Positions 58,471 through 64,000 of a DNA stretch of 64,000 nucleotides are shown piece by piece. Numbering within the stretch: position 1 is the stretch's first letter; every line of letters starts with the position of its first letter. The notes beneath the pieces were generated by a model. That model worked only from the letters and a program-made list of their open reading frames with translations, made no database searches and had not been told where the DNA came from. The stretch comes from Isoetes taiwanensis. Taxonomy: Eukaryota > Streptophyta > Lycopodiopsida > Isoetales > Isoetaceae. The stretch lies in NCBI GenBank assembly GCA_021234155.1, contig JAJEKV010000021.1, positions 12,025,760-12,089,759 on the forward strand. Reading direction: 5' to 3'. Made by a program: the position numbers and the translations under genes.

Positions 58471-59501
58471 AAATAATGCAGTTTTTATTTGTTGTTTAGC
58501 ACGAGGGTTAACGGAACAATTGATGTAAGCAATTTAATACAATTTGGTATGATTATGAGACCATTAAACTATCTTGGGTTGAAAAATACACACTATGTAT
58601 ATATGTAATATTATCGGGGAGGGTTTACAAATACTAAATTGTACAAGAGGAATTGGGGTTTTCTTTGGGCAGAGCCTTAGAGGAGTTTTGTGAGAAGGGG
58701 AGATTTGGAGGGGCGGGACAAGTGCAAGGAGCCAAACTTGGCCAGTTGGGTTGGTTTTGCGACTTACCTTGGGAATGCTAGAATGGTTAAATGTGATCTG
58801 GTCAAGAAATAACTATGAGGCTAAAAGACATTAATGGGAGAAAAATAATATTATTGGTGACTGAAGGTGAAAATGGAAAAGAAACCATCAAACCTTGTAG
58901 TTGAAGAATAAATAATGTAAAGGATGTTTTAAGAGGATAGGGTTTGAGGATTACATGGAAATTAAAGAATCTTGTGTCGTCCTTTATTGAGGCGGGGATG
59001 GCCAGAGGTGAGAAGTGTTTGGAAGGCGGTCGGATTAGCTGGGGAGGTGGCGAGATGGACTTATAAGCCGGTGCCGATCTTGAGGTCAGGAGGACCAAAA
59101 AAAGGGGCCATAGCTGCCACTATCAGCTTGTAATTAGCACTACCCGCAGTGGTCTCCTCAAATCAACTTCGAAACTAGCATCAGGGTGGAATCAAAGGCC
59201 CAAGAGGCCGATATTGCTGAATCTTGAAGCTCTGCTAGCATAAAATCAGAGAAATCAAAGTATCTTTGAGTAGGTGGGTGAGTTCACCGTGACTAAAAGG
59301 TGATGCCCTAAATGTGAAAAAATATTATAAGTGGTTAATAATTGAATAGTAGTTTTAAAATGTAAGTTATGAAATTAGTTTTAAAGCTAATAAAAAGAAA
59401 GGTAAGTGGATTTGGCCCTAGGAATTTATATTCCCTGGGTTAGGAGGCGGGTAGTCATTGCTAAAGGAATCTTTGGTAAACTAAGTTAATATCCTTTAAT
59501 A
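58471..59501. other. No recognisable gene
   Basis: AT-rich; a 98-codon minus-strand frame at 58802-59098 has no motif. Confidence 0.4.
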
Positions 59502-60440
59502 TTTTTTTTTTTTTTTTTTTTTTTTTTTGAAGGTAAAAATTTTTGTATTAATAGATGGGAAAAATTACAACATATGGCCCCTTATGGACCAGATAGAAAT
59601 TAAGCACATGGATCCCAAATGGATCAGTTTCATATTCACAACTCTGATTACTAATATGCATTTCTCAACCTCTTCTTCTATCCAACTAGTACTACATGAG
59701 TGAACCAATCTTCAATAGATGGAGTACTAAAAGAACCAAGTACACACTTTCCTTTAGGCGCAAATAAGTCTTGATAGCACCATAAAAAACCCACCTCTTG
59801 CAAGGTAGAGATGAGCAGGAGAAAGGCATGAAGAAATCATGAGGCAATCTCATTTGTTGCTCCAAAGGAAAATAACTCTGACTCAAATAACCCATTCTGC
59901 AGATTAATCAATAGTATGGCAATCTCAAGCATGAACTTGAATAAGCAGACATGCCATCCAAACATATCGATGTTGAAGACATGTGGTTCACAGCATACTT
60001 GGTACCCGGTGGCAATCAGCGGATACTTGAAAAACCGCTCGGACATAGCGATGCAGGCAAAACCAAAACTTTAATTCAAGCCATCTTGCTACTGTAGAAG
60101 CATACAAGAAATTCCCTAGCTTCGGCAATCGGCCCCGGATCATATTTATCAATAAATCGAATAAGCGGGTTAATCCATTCTCCTTCTTTTCAAGAGTCAT
60201 CTCTAAACCTTTACGCTAGTAGGAAAGAGCAAAGAAAAAGGAAAGGCATCAGTATTCACGGACATGGATTAATAAATAAAGCTGCGATTTCTGGAAAATT
60301 GAAGCATCTTCTCTCATATACGCATCTTGATTACTCAACCTTATAGGCAATCTTGGCCATTTCGATTGTGCATCCACGGAGAAAAAGGCGAAAAATGGGT
60401 TGCTAAAGCGGCCAAACATCCACTGCTTGATCAATGGAAA
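59502..60440 (-). mobile_element. Poly(A)-ended retroinsertion, probably truncated LINE
   Basis: A 27-T run at 59502-59528 is preceded, on the minus strand, by TTAATACAAAAATTTTTACCTTC, the kind of 3' end seen in plant L1 elements and similar to the CCGTCCTTC-poly(A) of the LINE at 5.7 kb. The upstream minus-strand frames (59837-60046, 59988-60200, 60249-60434) are short and do not give a convincing zf-RVT domain. The 5' limit and target-site duplication are not resolved. A processed pseudogene is an alternative. Confidence 0.4.
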
Positions 60441-61060
60441 TCACAATGCTTACACCCCCGGAAGCATCAAAGTAAAGATCCACGTTAGTGGATTATGTCC
60501 GAGAAAATTTGGAGGCCATGAAGAAACTCAAAACCAAAAAAGGAAGCGGGTTGATCACGAGAATGCGAGAACAAATCGCCAAAACCCTTGTGCTAGCCAT
60601 GAAGCGGGAATTGGAAGAAGATTTTTGACCTTCTGCGGTGCGAAAGCAAGGAAAGGCTGACCCCTTTCCTGCCTTCGCCCTAATAGTGGGCGCCAAGCCA
60701 TAACGACATTTTTTTCAAAACCTCTCACAATAAATTACGTAATTACAATTTAATGCGAAACTAATTAATCGCCCTCATTAAGCTATTATTAATAAGGGCT
60801 TGGGTAAGGAGGCGGAATATGAATGAAATAAAGCAAAATGCATTTATATTTAATAACATTAATAACGTAATGTAGAAGTTAGGACCTTTCTCTATGGGAA
60901 GAAAGCGGTTGGAGAGCATGAATTTGCCAAGATGTGGCTTGAGTTTGGAAGTTGCTTAATAATGGAATTTTAGAATGGCCATAGGAAAAACCCATGACCT
61001 AGTGGTATTATCACGAAAATGGCCCTAGTTACGATAGTAAACGTAGGAATGTTATGGTCA
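60441..61060. other. No recognisable gene
   Basis: The 86-codon plus frame at 60400-60660 and its antisense partner show no motif. Confidence 0.4.
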
Positions 61061-61065
61061 TCGTT

Positions 61066-61122
61066 GTTAGGCGATTGGTCTCAGGTGGGCCGATAAAACA
61101 ATTCTATTCTATTCTATTCTAT
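61066..61122 (+). repeat. SINE-like 3' end with (TTCTA)n tail
   Basis: GGCGATTGGTCTCAGGTGGG and CCGATAAAACAA, followed by four TTCTA units. Same family as 43.5 and 55.5 kb. Confidence 0.5.
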
Positions 61123-62540
61123 ATTTGCTATGTGCCATTATTGATGTGAGTCAAATGTTGGATACATGGTATGTTTTATCACGAACTGGCATTCTATTAT
61201 TGACATATATTAATGAGAAATACATGAATTGCATCGAATTATTGATATCATCATTATGGTCCATATTGGAATATTTGCATAAATTGCAGGATAGTGGTAT
61301 TGGAACATGTAGAATGTGACATATTGCATAAAGTGCATAGTCTCGGGGGGAAGTCCATGTCGCGATGGCTTGGACTTGCGGTTGTGTTGTGTGTGACATC
61401 GGGGCATTGTTATCTGGCTCGATTCTTTGTCGCTACACATGGAAGGAGTGGCTCTCGATCTTGGACCACGGCATGGATGGGTGTGCACATGAGGCAAACC
61501 CCTTCCATATTGGTACATGCTTTGATCAGCCGGGTGGCATGTTAGAGCGGGGAGTAAAGCCTTTGCGTATGCGGATGAGATCGCTAATGCATGGAATATG
61601 AGGTTTTATTGTGATATATGTATGTATACTAAGCTAGTTGGTTGGATCACGGTGGGAGCTATTGGTGGTAAGCTTGCATAGGTGCTATGATGGGTTCTTA
61701 TGAATGAATAGTTCTTAGAATGCTCCAAACCCATAGTCTTAGGACTAACCCCTAGGTTAAAGTGTATGCGATGATATGATGGGGCCGAAGCGATAAGTTT
61801 GCGAGACACAGGGTTAGACCCTTTAGATGAATCGAGAGATTTGGGCAAGATTTCCCCGGGGAGGCGGGGAGTTCGGCGTGAGGAGGTGCTGATTTCCTTC
61901 ATGAATTGGAGGGGCGAGGATAGTGAACATGTGCGGAGATCGTGCGAGTTCAGGAAGAAGGCCATCCTTAGGGGTAGAAACTGGTATGGGCTCTACCCCG
62001 GTTTTGTGGAACCTTCTATGAAGGCAATGAAGTCCACCTATATGTCGGATGAAGGGGATGACCTCCCATTGGATTCGGGGATCAAGCGGCTATAGATGCC
62101 TTAATGGTGAACCCTCGATGATAAGAGCTCTCTAGTTGAAGACTTTTTCATAACTACTAATTATAGTGATTGAGGGTTTGACATTGTTGAAGGTTTTGGA
62201 TGTATATACATGTATTATGTGATTTGTCTTCAACACTTGTTGGATGTTGATTGGAATAAAAAGATTGGTTTTCTTTACCATGATAAATAATGTGCCGGGA
62301 AGTTGCATATAAGTCTTCAACCACACCGTGTAAATATTTCATTATCAAGTGAGTAAAAGGCGAGGATCCCAAAATTTGCCTCGAAGCGGCCCCGACAGCA
62401 AGCCAGATCAGTTGAGTATCGAGCATAGTTGATGGAATGCTTTGAGATTAGAGCATCTTGGGGGTTGGCTAATGATGTTTACGTATTATGTAAAGAGTAG
62501 AGAGAACCATGGGCTGGTGATGCTAGTGGTCGCGGTGGAG
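61123..62540. other. Upstream region of the right-hand gypsy element
   Basis: May contain its 5' LTR and leader, but I see no TGGTATCAGAGC-type primer site or LTR pair (the 3' LTR lies outside the window). The 98-codon frame at 61799-62095 could be leader or early gag; no motif was recognised. Confidence 0.35.
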
Positions 62541-62554
62541 TTGGGTGATGGGGC

Positions 62555-63997
62555 CCAGATGTTACAAGTATTACGCAAGCAATTCAACAAGCTTTCGTGA
62601 CACATCCCATCAAAAAGTGGCGGAGAAGCTATAGAGAAATCTTCTTGAAGGATACTTAGAGAAGTGTTCATTGGGAGAACACAGCGGGGGATGATGCGGA
62701 TGCATGGCTCAGTGGAGTGCATTTCTATTTTGATCGATTAAAAGGCGAGAGGAATCAATAAAGGCACTCCTTCTACATGCAATCTTTGGGGAGGATTTGC
62801 GTATTTGGTGGGAGAGCGTGCCCAATAGATCTAGGAAAGACTCATGTGCGGAGCTACTGGGCAGAGTTTAAGAGTGCCTTTAAAGGTCATTTTACACCTC
62901 CGGGATATAAGATGGAGAAGGCGAATGAGTTTTTTTTCGATTGTAAGCGAGGTTGTACACGATGGCGAAAGTACAATGAGAAGTTTAGAAGATTGCGACC
63001 TCATTATGCATCCTACAATGGACAAGGTTAAGTTGTGCTCTAGATTTGTGGAAGGGCTTCAGATGGAAATTAAAAGGGCACAATGTATGGAGTATCCTAT
63101 CACAGTCGGGAGGGTTGCAGAATTGCCAAGCATCGGAGCGGTCGGCGAAGAAAAAGTAGCACTAGGCGCTCGGTGAGCGGCAGGCCAATCTTCATGGCAA
63201 GCGGGGAGTTCCTCGAGGAGAGAAGGTATAATAATAGATGTGGAGCTGCTGCAGCTCTATGGATGTGCATGCCGGCAATAGCCAAGGGCCACAAAATAGA
63301 TCGTCAGAATGTCTACGGAGGAAAAGAGATATGTGCATCGATTGAGGCGATGCTTTAGATGCCGAAACTGGACATTGGGCACGAAGATTGTCCTAATGCC
63401 AAGATATATATAGTGGGTATAATGCCTCCACGGGATCTGAAAATCAACGAGGAGGAAGGCGAATCGGCGATCAAAGGCAAGCCGGAAGACAATGCACCTA
63501 GAGCGGGGTCAAGGACGGAGTGGCCCATGGCGTGGGGACAGAGGTGGCCGTGATAGAGGTTATGGAAGAGAAGATAGCAGGTCAGGGTCAGCAAGAGATC
63601 AGAGAAAAGGAGAAGCATGGGCTGCCACCATCGGAGATCCGCCTACTAAGACTATGCACATGTACGATGCGGTGGAGCAGGGCAATGTGGATGGTCAAGC
63701 TGCTGTTATTCACGTCCCAGGTATTATTGATGGATGCTCAGTTATTTTCCTTATTGATTGTGGCAGTACCCATAGTTTTATTTCTCAAAAATTGGTTGCC
63801 TAGTTAAATTTGCATGCGACTGAATGGCCTGTGAGTATGTAGAACTAGTCGATGGCAAGATTAGGCCATCGTATGCTATGGTCGAGTGCTTTGAATTTTA
63901 AGCGGGGAATATGGTGTCTCATGCTGATTTTGAGGTTATTGGACTTGGAAAGTATGATGCCATCCTGGGAATGTCATAGTTGAGACGGTGGAGTGCT
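62555..63997 (+). pseudogene. Ty3/gypsy gag, zinc knuckle and protease, degenerate, runs off the window
   Basis: Gag: DVTSITQAIQQAFVTHPIKK (from about 62558), then NTAGDDADAWLSGVHFYFDR near 62679-62740, then YWAEFKSAFKGHF near 62855-62890 and SRFVEGLQMEI near 63040-63072. This is the retrotransposon gag core order (DAxxWL, WxxFxxxF, FVxGLxxEI). A CCHC zinc knuckle follows at about 63351-63400 (CFRCRN, then GHxxxDC in shifted frames). The protease has VIFLIDCGSTHSFISQKLVA near 63745-63800, where the usual D[ST]G active site reads DCG. Then ADFEVIGLGKYDAILGMS near 63930-63977. At least five stops or frameshifts are present. Reverse transcriptase and integrase would lie beyond 64000. Confidence 0.8.
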
Positions 63998-64000
63998 CGC

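Overview
The window looks like intergenic DNA from a land plant with a large, repeat-rich genome. Three things point to a plant: chromodomain-type Ty3/gypsy and Copia elements, a full-length plant-type L1 LINE, and the remnant of a plant loricrin-like/WRKY19-like HGGG zinc-repeat gene. I cannot name the species; a fern, gymnosperm or other large-genome lineage would all fit. I found no clearly intact host gene. Nearly everything recognisable is a transposable element, usually broken by frameshifts and often nested in another element.

Layout. 0-5.3 kb: SINE-like tails, a LINE ORF1-like fragment, a GC-rich stretch with no recognisable gene, and the 3' end plus LTR of an old minus-strand gypsy element. 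5.66-18.90 kb: an L1 LINE on the minus strand bounded by a perfect 17-bp target-site duplication (TSD). It is split near the C-terminus of ORF2 by a 7.36-kb DNA transposon (6014-13377) that has 15-bp perfect terminal inverted repeats (TIRs), an 8-bp TSD and a long degenerate transposase. 19.07-30.12 kb: a gypsy chromovirus (LTRs at 19067-19825 and 29423-30119, TSD GGAGA). It carries a small minus-strand LTR element (20172-21455, TSD ATATT) whose two ends carry different LTRs. 30.36-36.27 kb and 39.61-42.47 kb: two related non-coding elements, each a head-to-tail pair, with a hairpin at one end and asymmetric terminal inverted repeats. 36.27-44.76 kb: a Copia carcass (integrase, reverse transcriptase, RNase H) holding a fold-back MITE, the second hairpin element, a 776-bp TIR element and a SINE. 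44.8-51.5 kb: little recognisable. 51.5-53.95 kb: the loricrin-like pseudogene. 54-62.5 kb: mostly anonymous AT-rich DNA with a degenerate tandem array (57.84-58.47 kb) and a poly(A)-ended retroinsertion. 62.55-64 kb: gag, zinc knuckle and protease of another gypsy element, running off the window end.

Order of events. The minus-strand gypsy came first. The LINE then entered it, and the DNA transposon entered the LINE. The plus-strand gypsy landed next to the LINE and later received the small LTR element. The Copia element took at least four separate hits. The most unusual items are the large transposase element, the paired hairpin-ended elements and the small element with mismatched LTRs.
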